The notes under the pieces were generated by a model. That model did no database searches, was not told where the DNA came from, and worked only from the letters and a program-made list of their open reading frames with translations. 6,380 nt of DNA from assembly GCA_025358195.1 (NCBI GenBank), contig JANYKP010000259.1, positions 1-6,380 of the forward strand. Reading direction: 5' to 3'. Position 1 is the first letter of the stretch. The number at the start of each line of letters is the position of its first letter. This DNA is from Cyclobacteriaceae bacterium. GTDB taxonomy: Bacteria > Bacteroidota > Bacteroidia > Cytophagales > Cyclobacteriaceae. The position numbers were made by a program, and so were the translations under genes. Positions 1 to 6,153 of this stretch are shown piece after piece.

Positions 1-362
1 AGAATATCCGATTGGCTTTTGTGGTCACAAACGCGAACGGAAATAACATGTACCTTGACAACATCGAGGTATTTGCCGGTGATGATACGAACCCACCCGT
101 TACACCCCTTCCCTACCAACTCTATTACTCTGACCGCGCTACCCAATATAACCTGGCGCTAACATTTAACCTTCCTGAAAAGAAAGATGTACGGCTCCAG
201 ATTTTTTCAATAATGGGTCAAATTGTTGCGGATAATCTCCTGCCTTCCACGATCAACCAAACCTATTATTTTGACTTCAGCACACAGTCAACCGGTATTT
301 ATCTCTTCCGGTTACAAATCGACAACCAGGTCACCACAACGAAAGTTTACATCGGGCATTAA
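1..362 (+). CDS. T9SS type A sorting domain protein, 3' fragment
   Basis: This is the C-terminal part of a secreted protein. The reading frame is open to the left edge (first full codon at base 3), so the TTG at 12 is not the start. The stop is TAA at 360-362. Bases 3 to about 90 encode a beta-strand stretch ending in NNMYLDNIEVF. That pattern is typical of the last strands of jelly-roll or MAM-like modules in Bacteroidota exoproteins. Bases from about 105 to the stop encode a roughly 85-residue type A C-terminal sorting domain: a strand-rich start, the VRLQIFSIMGQIV segment, the STGIYLFRLQ segment and a short basic tail. In this family the domain directs export across the outer membrane by T9SS and is usually removed on export. 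The catalytic or binding part lies outside the window, so the function is unknown. A promoter-like box between this gene and ddl suggests the two are not one transcription unit. Confidence 0.85.
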   Translation, partial: NIRLAFVVTNANGNNMYLDNIEVFAGDDTNPPVTPLPYQLYYSDRATQYNLALTFNLPEKKDVRLQIFSIMGQIVADNLLPSTINQTYYFDFSTQSTGIYLFRLQIDNQVTTTKVYIGH

Positions 363-372
363 CAGGAATTTC

Positions 373-380
373 TATCTTTG
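373..380 (+). promoter_or_regulatory. Bacteroidota-type -7 promoter box before ddl
   Basis: TATCTTTG matches the TAnnTTTG -7 consensus of the Bacteroidota primary sigma factor at every fixed position. It lies 18 bp before the ddl ATG and 10 bp after the stop of the preceding gene, so a transcript would have a leader of only about 10-15 nt. I see no convincing -33 TTTG at the usual spacing. The call therefore rests on the -7 box and its position. Confidence 0.5.
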
Positions 381-398
381 GCATCGATTTATTAATTG

Positions 399-1472
399 AT
401 GAGCAATCTCAAAGTAGCAATCCTGTATGGCGGACGTTCCGTGGAGCACGGTGTGTCTGTCAATTCGGCTAAAAATATTTTTGAATTTATCGACCGGAAA
501 AAATTTACGCCGATGCCCATTGGGGTCACGCAAAAAGGAAAATGGTATCTCACCAAATCGGTCAGTAAAAATATTCAAAAAGGCAAACCCCTTTCAATTC
601 AACTCGATCCGAAAGAGCCCTATCTGAAGAATGGATCGCAAAAAATAACGGTAGATGTAGTTTTTACGGTCCTTCATGGAACTGATGGAGAAGACGGGAG
701 CATACAGGGTCTCCTAAAATCGCTGGATCTTCCCGTTGTAGGCACGGGGGTTTTAGGTTCATCGCTTTCCATGAACAAGATTATTGCCAAGCGTCTGTTG
801 AAACAAGCGGGGCTGCCGGTGGCCGATTTCATACCCTTGGGTTTTAATTCCCCGCGACCCACGTTTGAAGAAATCAAAAATAAACTGGGCCTACCGTTCA
901 TGGTCAAGTCGGCAAGCCTGGGCTCTTCGGTGGGTGTTACGAAAGTGAAATCAAAAGTAGATTTTGCGGCTGCCGTGGAGGAATCATTCCGTTATGATCA
1001 TGAACTGCTGTTTGAGCAATATATAAAAGGACGGGAGATTGAATGTGCCATACTCGGTAACGCACCACCCCAGGCATCGCTACCAGGCGAAATCATCATT
1101 AGCAAGGATTATGAGTTCTATACGTTTGATGCGAAATATGTGGACGGAAAAGCCGTGACGATCGACGTGCCGGCGAAACTGCCAAAAGATATCGTTGAAA
1201 AAATAAGGGAATTGTCGATACGGGCATTTGAAACGCTAAAATGTGAAGATTATGCCAGGGTAGATCTTTTTTACTCAGACACCGGCGAGATTTACCTGAA
1301 CGAGATCAACACCATCCCCGGCTTTACAAATTCAAGTATGTTTCCAATGATGTGGAAGGAACGGGGTATCTCGTTTTCCGATCTGATTTCGCAACTGATC
1401 GACCTGGCAATTGAAAGAAATAAAATGAATGATCGAATTCAGCATAACTTTGCGTCTTCATTAAAATTTTAA
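399..1472 (+). CDS. ddl: D-alanine--D-alanine ligase, DdlA-like
   Basis: This cytoplasmic ATP-grasp enzyme joins two D-alanines, using ATP, to make the dipeptide that ends the peptidoglycan stem peptide. The product has 357 residues from ATG 399; an in-frame TTG sits just before it at 396. Both family signatures are present: HGTDGEDGSIQG (residues 93-104) and the RVDLF...LNEINTIPG segment (287-308), with Mg-binding D289, E302 and N304. The N-terminal substrate motif is GGRSVEHGVS (11-20), where E16 aligns with E15 of E. coli DdlB. The GSSVG loop (175-179) and the AKY of the omega loop (Y247, equivalent to DdlB Y216) complete the catalytic triad. A tyrosine there argues for D-Ala-D-Ala rather than the D-Ala-D-Lac made by VanA. 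G18 stands where a glutamate is usual (EHEVS). The length and the SAKNIFEFID...KGKWYL region resemble the DdlA type. The next gene starts 1 bp after the stop. Confidence 0.95.
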   Translation: MSNLKVAILYGGRSVEHGVSVNSAKNIFEFIDRKKFTPMPIGVTQKGKWYLTKSVSKNIQKGKPLSIQLDPKEPYLKNGSQKITVDVVFTVLHGTDGEDGSIQGLLKSLDLPVVGTGVLGSSLSMNKIIAKRLLKQAGLPVADFIPLGFNSPRPTFEEIKNKLGLPFMVKSASLGSSVGVTKVKSKVDFAAAVEESFRYDHELLFEQYIKGREIECAILGNAPPQASLPGEIIISKDYEFYTFDAKYVDGKAVTIDVPAKLPKDIVEKIRELSIRAFETLKCEDYARVDLFYSDTGEIYLNEINTIPGFTNSSMFPMMWKERGISFSDLISQLIDLAIERNKMNDRIQHNFASSLKF

Positions 1473-1473
1473 A

Positions 1474-2304
1474 ATGAAATTTAAATTTCCATTTCGGTCG
1501 AATACATTGGGTGGGATGCTGGCAAATTTGTGTCTTGCCATTGGGATCGTTTTGTTGCTGGCTATCGGGTTCTTCTATGTTTACTTGCCGAACGTCACCA
1601 ACCACGGTGCAGAAATTGAAATGCCGGATCTTATTGGAAAAGACATCACGGAACTTGAAGCCTTGCTTGATCCGCTACAACTTCGTTATGAAGTAGGTGA
1701 TTCTTCCTATTCGGCGGAGCATCCTCCACTCACCGTGTTGCAGCAGTACCCGAAGGCCGGTCATAAGGTAAAGGACCATCGCAAGATTCTCATATCCATT
1801 AACCGGAAATCAACGCCGACCTTACCCTTACCCAATTTATTTGGAGAGGGCAATTCAGGCTCGCTTGTCGGAGCCGAAGCAACTTTGCGAAGTAATGAGT
1901 TAAAACGAGGGCGTATTATTTACAAGCGACACCCCAGTCGTGACCTGTTAATTGAAATACGTATGAATGGGAACGTTATTACACCCGGCACTCGAATTCC
2001 GAAAGGGTCTGTTATTGACCTTGTGGTTGGTGACGGTGGGGGTCCCAAGGATTTCCTGATCGGAAATATGGTGGGCCTTCCCTATCAAAATGTACTTCTC
2101 CGACTGGGGAACTTAAGTCTGCACCTCGGTTCGGTTCAAATTCCTGAGGATGTGGATACTACAGACATCGTCAGCTACGTTTTAAAACAATTCCCTGCGG
2201 CAGGTGACTCCGTGAGTATTGGCGATCCGATCGATTTGTGGATTGGGCCGAAAGGTTACCATCTCAAGGAAGAAGAGAATGAAAATGAAAAGAATCTCCT
2301 TTGA
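1474..2304 (+). CDS. Membrane-anchored protein with three PASTA domains
   Basis: The product has 276 residues. A short basic N-terminus is followed by one hydrophobic segment (about residues 15-38), then three PASTA units at about 47-111, 117-186 and 191-258, and a charged tail (EEENENEK). The topology should be inside-to-outside, with the PASTA units in the periplasm. Units 1 and 3 carry the usual QxxPxAG-type turn (QQYPKAG at 90-96, KQFPAAG at 238-244). Unit 2 is divergent: it has an extra GEGNSGS-containing segment and lacks that turn, so it may be structural. PASTA domains are known from bacterial Ser/Thr kinases and penicillin-binding proteins, where they bind peptidoglycan or muropeptides. 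No kinase or transpeptidase domain is present here. Its place 1 bp after ddl supports a cell-wall role, which is inference. The ATG at 1474 is the only start that keeps the whole membrane segment without running into ddl. Confidence 0.88.
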   Translation: MKFKFPFRSNTLGGMLANLCLAIGIVLLLAIGFFYVYLPNVTNHGAEIEMPDLIGKDITELEALLDPLQLRYEVGDSSYSAEHPPLTVLQQYPKAGHKVKDHRKILISINRKSTPTLPLPNLFGEGNSGSLVGAEATLRSNELKRGRIIYKRHPSRDLLIEIRMNGNVITPGTRIPKGSVIDLVVGDGGGPKDFLIGNMVGLPYQNVLLRLGNLSLHLGSVQIPEDVDTTDIVSYVLKQFPAAGDSVSIGDPIDLWIGPKGYHLKEEENENEKNLL

Positions 2305-4226
2305 GTAGCGTGAAAATTCTAACGTGGTATTTCGTGACCTTTATCCTGTTCTCTACCTCCAACGCACAATTGGTTGAGTACCCTCTTGCTTCTAATGTAT
2401 CACACCCCTTTATTTCTTCAAAAGAGTCACGTTCATTGCGGTCGCAGGCATCCGGCCCATTGAACCTTCCCTTTTGGGACGACTTCTCCTACTCGGATTC
2501 ACTTACCTATCCGCAGGAAAATCTGTGGCTTTTTGGTAAATCTGTTTTTCTTAACAATGGCTTGGGGATCAGGCAACCCTCCAAGAATAGTGTCACCTTT
2601 GACGGAGTTGATTCGCTTGGCAAGCCCTATAATGTTAATGATGTGCTCGCAAAAGGCCTGGCCGATAAACTGGTATCGCTGCCCATCCGGATGGACCTCG
2701 TTGATCCTGCACTTCGTAACAGTGTCTACATCAGCTTCTACTACCAGGTCAAAGGTCATGGAGAGGCACCTGACAATGGCGATCAGCTTATTTTCTCGTT
2801 TAAGAATTCCGATAAGAAGTGGGAAACCGTGTACACCGTAGAAAATAGTGACGCTATTCAGCCGGATGTTTTTTATCAGGTTATTATCCCTGTTGCCGAT
2901 GACCGTTTTTACCACGCTGATTTTCAGTTCCGCCTCCAAAACTTTGCCCGGCTTTCAGGGCCCTATGATACCTGGAACATCGATTATGTTTATTTAAATT
3001 CCGGTCGCTCTCCCGGTGACACCTCCTATCCCGACCGCACCGTCTCTTCTTCTCTTAGTTCCTTGTTTGTAGATTATTATGCGATGCCCATCAAACATTT
3101 TTTACAGAATCCATCTGGAAATCTTAAAAAACCATCGCTTGATCTTTACAACTTGAGAGCAGACAACATTCAGCCATTTGACTATAACACCAAAGCCAAT
3201 ATCACTACAAAAATTGGTCGGCTGCCCGCTACCTCTGCAACTATTACACTGGATGTTGCTCAGGATCCCTTAACGACGTTGAACGGATTGCAATTTTTGA
3301 ACCTCGTATTAAATAAAATTCCCGCCGTCAGCAATTTTAATCCGTTGGCTGATTCAATCGGGATCAACCTCTCGTTCTCCATGGCCACCAAAGACAATGT
3401 GCTGCCTGCACAGAACGGTGACTACGATCCCGCCAGGTACAGTCCAATTGACTTTCGCATCAATGATGGCATACGGAGCAAGTATGTTTTATCTTCTTAT
3501 TATGCCTATGATGACGGCGCTGCGGAGTACGGTGCCGGTCTCAATCAATCAGGTTCCTATCTGGCCTTTAAATTTCTTAATAAGTCGAACCAACCGGATA
3601 CATTAGTCAACGTGAATATTTATTTTCCTGAGTTTGGAGATAATACAAGTCAATCGCTCCAGCTTCAGGTACGTAGCAATTTGTCGGATGCCGCTTCGTC
3701 CATTTTGTATCAGCAGAATATTTCCGTTGCCCGAACAACTAAAAATAAATTCGTAACCTATAAACTTGATCCGCCGGTTGCTATCAAAGGTGATTTCTTC
3801 ATAGGCTGGAAACAACTTTCCAGTGCATCGATACCGGTTGGTCTGGATAAGAACACCGATAACGGTGATAAAATTTATTATAACACCAACGGCACCTGGG
3901 TGCAGAATGTGTCGGTAAAGGGCAGCATGATGGTCCGGCCGGGGTTTGGTAATCCAAATCTCAAGGCACCCACGACAGGTCTTGAAACAACAAACATATC
4001 CGAACCAATCTATCCAAATCCCACTACGCGACTTTGCTATTTGCCAGCGGATGCTGAAAGTGTCCTTGTTTTTGACATCACGGGCAGGAGAATTGATATA
4101 GAACTGCAACAGCTAAGTGATTCAAAATCACTTAGCTTCGTCTCACCAGTTTCTGGCCTGGTCGTGGTCCGTTACTTGCTAAAAGGGAAATTCTATTCAG
4201 AAAAAATCATGGTGCGGGCGGACTGA
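2301..4226 (+). CDS. Secreted protein with T9SS type A sorting domain
   Basis: This is an exported protein of 641 residues with no enzymatic motif that I recognise. A signal peptide (KILTWYFVTFILFSTSNA) probably ends with cleavage after SNA at residue 22. Residues about 55-235 look like a beta-sandwich: an FWDDFSYSDSL start, a VYISFYYQV core strand and the closing DTWNIDYVYLN. Residues about 395-510 include SYYAYDDGAAEYGAG and a DTLVNVNIYFPEFG strand, a pattern repeated in many Bacteroidota exoproteins. Residues from about 565 form the sorting domain (EPIYPNPTTR, VLVFDITGRRI, SGLVVVRYLL, KIMVRAD), which sends the protein through T9SS. The TTG at 2301 overlaps the PASTA gene by 4 bp. A GTG at 2310 would give a cleaner MKILTWYF signal peptide and is equally possible. 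Co-transcription with ddl and the PASTA gene suggests an envelope-related role, but its ligand or substrate is unknown. Confidence 0.85.
   Translation: MSSVKILTWYFVTFILFSTSNAQLVEYPLASNVSHPFISSKESRSLRSQASGPLNLPFWDDFSYSDSLTYPQENLWLFGKSVFLNNGLGIRQPSKNSVTFDGVDSLGKPYNVNDVLAKGLADKLVSLPIRMDLVDPALRNSVYISFYYQVKGHGEAPDNGDQLIFSFKNSDKKWETVYTVENSDAIQPDVFYQVIIPVADDRFYHADFQFRLQNFARLSGPYDTWNIDYVYLNSGRSPGDTSYPDRTVSSSLSSLFVDYYAMPIKHFLQNPSGNLKKPSLDLYNLRADNIQPFDYNTKANITTKIGRLPATSATITLDVAQDPLTTLNGLQFLNLVLNKIPAVSNFNPLADSIGINLSFSMATKDNVLPAQNGDYDPARYSPIDFRINDGIRSKYVLSSYYAYDDGAAEYGAGLNQSGSYLAFKFLNKSNQPDTLVNVNIYFPEFGDNTSQSLQLQVRSNLSDAASSILYQQNISVARTTKNKFVTYKLDPPVAIKGDFFIGWKQLSSASIPVGLDKNTDNGDKIYYNTNGTWVQNVSVKGSMMVRPGFGNPNLKAPTTGLETTNISEPIYPNPTTRLCYLPADAESVLVFDITGRRIDIELQQLSDSKSLSFVSPVSGLVVVRYLLKGKFYSEKIMVRAD
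4111..4137. repeat. Perfect 12-bp inverted repeat, hairpin inside CDS
   Basis: AGCTAAGTGATT (4111-4122) and AATCACTTAGCT (4126-4137) are exact reverse complements separated by a 3-base loop, CAA. The hairpin lies in the coding region of the T9SS protein (residues about 604-613, encoding LSDSKSLS), roughly 90 bp before its stop and 70 bp past the stop of the convergent protease gene. Neither strand has a T run after it, so it is not a classic intrinsic terminator. It could stabilise a 3' end, stall polymerase, or be fortuitous. Confidence 0.8.
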
Positions 4227-4233
4227 CCATGAT
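4201..4233 (-). terminator. Possible intrinsic terminator of M50 gene, overlapping both stop codons
   Basis: ATCATGGT (4206-4213) and ACCATGAT (4226-4233) form an 8-bp stem around a 12-base GC-rich loop. Read on the - strand, the stem is followed at once by a T run (six A on the + strand, 4201-4206). The protease stop codon lies in the second arm, and the operon's stop codon (4224-4226) sits at the loop/stem edge. A stem plus U tract is the standard intrinsic design. The stem is only half G+C and the loop is large, so its strength is uncertain. On the + strand no T run follows. Confidence 0.42.
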
Positions 4234-5370
4234 CAGGTCAATGGGTGCTGGCGTAAAACATACCACAAAAACTCCCAGGGCGATCCACCCTAAAACTTTT
4301 CTTCCGAAGGTAAGGGGTGCCTCTATTTCTGATGGAGGATGCAAGACTCCAATAAAACGACCAATCATAAAGGCAAACAATAACCATCCCGAATAACCCC
4401 GGATGGCAGGAACGTATACGGCAAGGAAATACTGAATTGCAAAGAGTATGACGGCAACCATCAATTGATTTTGCCATCCCCACCTTAATCCCGAAAGACA
4501 GGTGTACAGAAAGCCAATAAACAAGAGGATAGTCAGCATATGAGGTATCGTCCAACCAAAAATTTGTAATGTGGTGCCCGGAACAACTACTCCAAGGCCG
4601 GCATAAAACAAAAAGACAATAAATACAACGGAAGCAACCATGCGGTGGCCGCGGAAGCCCAGCAAACCATACAGTACATGACCACCGTCCAACTGACCAA
4701 TGGGAAGCAGGTTGATGCTGGTAAAAATAAGAGAAAGAAATCCGGCAAATAAAAAAGGGTAGTGAATGATTTCATGAACATTCGGAATACGCGTTGGGTT
4801 GCCAACATGTTTTTCAAAAAATAAAAAAAGTAAATTTTTACCAATGATTACATCCACCGTGCCATCCTGAATGTGCGGGGGTGCATAAACAAACGTTGCG
4901 TAATCCAATCCGAATTGCTCATACTGAGGATGAAATTGAAAAATATATTCAGGCGGCGGCAAGGTGGCGAAGCCATACCATAACACTCCGATAGCTACTA
5001 CGAAGCCAGCCAACGGTCCGGCAATACCAATGTCAAAATTCTGTTGTTTGGTAGGGACCCGACTTTTCAGGCGAATCAATGCACCCAGTGTACCAAACAT
5101 CAGGGGAAAAGGAGGTAGTGGAATATAATACGGCAAGGTGGTCCTGATCTGATAGTGGATAGCCGTAAAGTAATGTCCAAACTCATGCGCTGTTAAGATA
5201 AGGAGGAAGGGAACAGAGTACGACATGCCGCTGATGAAGTCCTGCCAGGAATACCCTTGCATGAAAACTGATTTGCCATGTATCCATTCCGTTCCTGCCA
5301 ATGTAGTAGTGACAAAGGTTAAGAGAAAGAGACCCAGGTGCAGGAAGATTTTCTTGGGAGTTAGTTCCAT
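4207..5370 (-). CDS. Site-2 protease family (M50) membrane metalloprotease
   Basis: The product is a 387-residue polytopic membrane protein of the M50 family, which cuts substrates within the membrane. The zinc motif HEFGH is at residues 62-66 inside a hydrophobic segment (about 50-70). The third ligand comes from NLLPIGQLDGGH (220-231), with D228. Between them, GTLGALIRLKSRVP (93-106) and FDIGIAGPLAGFVVA (112-126) are the conserved S2P membrane and loop segments. Further hydrophobic segments lie at about 204-222, 247-265, 272-294, 302-320, 328-343 and 358-375. I see no PDZ domain, so this resembles the PDZ-less EGY/cyanobacterial-type branch rather than RseP. Substrates cannot be inferred; relatives process membrane-bound regulators. 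The ATG at 5368-5370 is preceded by a near-consensus -7 box. The gene is convergent with the ddl operon and its last 20 bp overlap the secreted-protein gene. Confidence 0.9.
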   Translation of the reverse strand: MELTPKKIFLHLGLFLLTFVTTTLAGTEWIHGKSVFMQGYSWQDFISGMSYSVPFLLILTAHEFGHYFTAIHYQIRTTLPYYIPLPPFPLMFGTLGALIRLKSRVPTKQQNFDIGIAGPLAGFVVAIGVLWYGFATLPPPEYIFQFHPQYEQFGLDYATFVYAPPHIQDGTVDVIIGKNLLFLFFEKHVGNPTRIPNVHEIIHYPFLFAGFLSLIFTSINLLPIGQLDGGHVLYGLLGFRGHRMVASVVFIVFLFYAGLGVVVPGTTLQIFGWTIPHMLTILLFIGFLYTCLSGLRWGWQNQLMVAVILFAIQYFLAVYVPAIRGYSGWLLFAFMIGRFIGVLHPPSEIEAPLTFGRKVLGWIALGVFVVCFTPAPIDLIMVSPPAP

Positions 5371-5383
5371 AGTTCGTTCGACT

Positions 5384-5391
5384 GAAAGATA
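5384..5391 (-). promoter_or_regulatory. Near-consensus -7 box before M50 gene
   Basis: On the - strand this reads TATCTTTC, matching TAnnTTTG at five of six fixed positions (the last G is C). It lies 13 bp before the protease ATG, a layout like that of the ddl and DUF5618 promoters in this window. No clear -33 element is visible. Another five-of-six match (TATGATTG, 5469-5476 on the - strand) lies farther upstream and is an alternative. Confidence 0.3.
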
Positions 5392-5518
5392 ATGAGGAAG
5401 TTCCTGCTTTACGGCTCAGTTTTCGATAAACTTTGTCGGGTCAACATTTGAACACAAAACTCCCATTGCAATCATAAACAAAAGCAATGAAAGCGAGACA
5501 AGTTATTTTGCAGTTGGC

Positions 5519-5589
5519 AATAGTCCGCATCCCATCACTAAACGGTTGCTGTCGGACACTTCTGCTGACAGGGAAAGTGAGGGACTATT
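5519..5589. repeat. Nested imperfect inverted repeat, possible dispersed intergenic element
   Basis: Three nested stems share one centre. The outer stem is AATAGTCC (5519-5526) with GGACTATT (5582-5589). The middle stem is TCACT (5535-5539) with AGTGA (5576-5580). The inner stem is CTGTCGG (5549-5555) with CTGACAG (5565-5571), including one G-T pair, and has a 9-base loop. The left arm carries about 8 extra bases between the outer and middle stems. The element covers the DUF5618 stop codon and the gap beyond it. No T run follows on the - strand, which weakens a simple terminator reading. A small MITE- or REP-like dispersed repeat is a reasonable alternative. Confidence 0.5.
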
Positions 5590-6019
5590 TCTCGTCAAGC
5601 GTAATATTTTGAAGCCCGGGAGGCCTGATTTCATCCAATAGTTCCGCAAAGGAATGAAGACCCACTTGAATTGCATCAGCATTAAGCAAACCTTCGTAAT
5701 AACCGTTCAGATGGAGCATCTGATAGGTAGTGTTAAATTTGTTTAAGACTCCTTTGTCGATTAATGCCAGACGCTTCTGATAGTCATCAACTGAAACGCG
5801 TGCGTACTTCTTCTTCAGAATCGGTTTACCTTTCAATTCCAGGTAAGCATCAACCGCTTTCAGCACGCCACTGTACGCTGTGCCGCAGGCCATACGAACA
5901 TATTTTCCATCCTCATAATAGCGGTCCTTCTTTCTGGCTTTAGTGCGTAAGATTTCATTTGCATTTTCAAAATAACGCAAGGCTTCTCTATACCGGTTCT
6001 CTTTTTCTTTTGAGCTCAT
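5585..6019 (-). CDS. DUF5618 family protein
   Basis: This is a small, probably cytoplasmic, helical protein of 144 residues. The opening helix (EALRYFENANEIL, 12-24), the YYEDGKYVRMACGTAYSG region (34-51) with the following VLKAVDAYLELKG helix, the VDDYQKRLALID helix and the LNKFNTTYQMLHLNGYYEG segment (92-110) fit my recollection of DUF5618, a Bacteroidota family with a HEPN-like helical fold. No Rx4-6H motif of HEPN ribonucleases is visible, and no nucleotidyltransferase partner lies nearby, so I do not propose a toxin role. The function is unknown. I chose the ATG at 6017-6019. A longer frame back to a TTG at 6070 would add 17 residues without family character and would place an exact TATCTTTG promoter box inside the gene. 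The stop (TAG) falls in the right arm of a nested inverted repeat. Confidence 0.75.
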   Translation of the reverse strand: MSSKEKENRYREALRYFENANEILRTKARKKDRYYEDGKYVRMACGTAYSGVLKAVDAYLELKGKPILKKKYARVSVDDYQKRLALIDKGVLNKFNTTYQMLHLNGYYEGLLNADAIQVGLHSFAELLDEIRPPGLQNITLDEK

Positions 6020-6024
6020 TGAGA

Positions 6025-6032
6025 CAAAGATA
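6025..6032 (-). promoter_or_regulatory. Exact -7 promoter box, 5 bp before DUF5618 ATG
   Basis: The - strand reads TATCTTTG, a full match to TAnnTTTG, with only 5 bp between it and the ATG at 6019. If used, transcription would begin at or within a few bases of the start codon, giving a leaderless or almost leaderless mRNA. The -33 region is weak (GTTC about 18 bp upstream). The box also argues for ATG 6019 over the upstream TTG 6070. Confidence 0.5.
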
Positions 6033-6153
6033 AGAAATGGGCCTTTGTAGGAACGCGGACCAGTGGCCAACGTTGAAATTGTCAGGTATTCCGTTCAAAT
6101 AGAGGAGGCAAAAGATGGATGCGACCTGACGACACGGCAATCGGGTATTAATG

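Noticed and set aside
399..1472. VanA-type D-Ala--D-Lac ligase
   Set aside because: Some N-terminal similarity exists, but the omega loop keeps the AKY tyrosine (Y247) typical of D-Ala-D-Ala ligases, and no vanH, vanX or two-component genes are nearby.
2499..2939. Antisense frame of 146 codons within the secreted-protein gene
   Set aside because: The opposite strand has a clear signal peptide and strand-rich secreted protein across the whole span. The antisense product has no recognisable motif.
3603..4109. Antisense frame of 168 codons within the secreted-protein gene
   Set aside because: Its composition is unlike a natural protein (scattered Cys/Trp/His, no domain), and it lies wholly opposite the well-supported T9SS protein.
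5487..5612. Small + strand frame of 41 codons (begins MKARQVILQLAIVRIP)
   Set aside because: It runs through the nested inverted repeat and into the antisense of the DUF5618 gene. It has no family resemblance or start signal, and is best read as a by-product of the repeat.
6020..6070. N-terminal extension of the DUF5618 protein to TTG 6070
   Set aside because: It needs a rare start, adds non-family residues and would contain an exact promoter box. ATG 6019 fits better.
6070..6153. Rho-independent terminator downstream of the tRNA
   Set aside because: No stem followed by a T run is visible on the - strand between the tRNA and the DUF5618 promoter.
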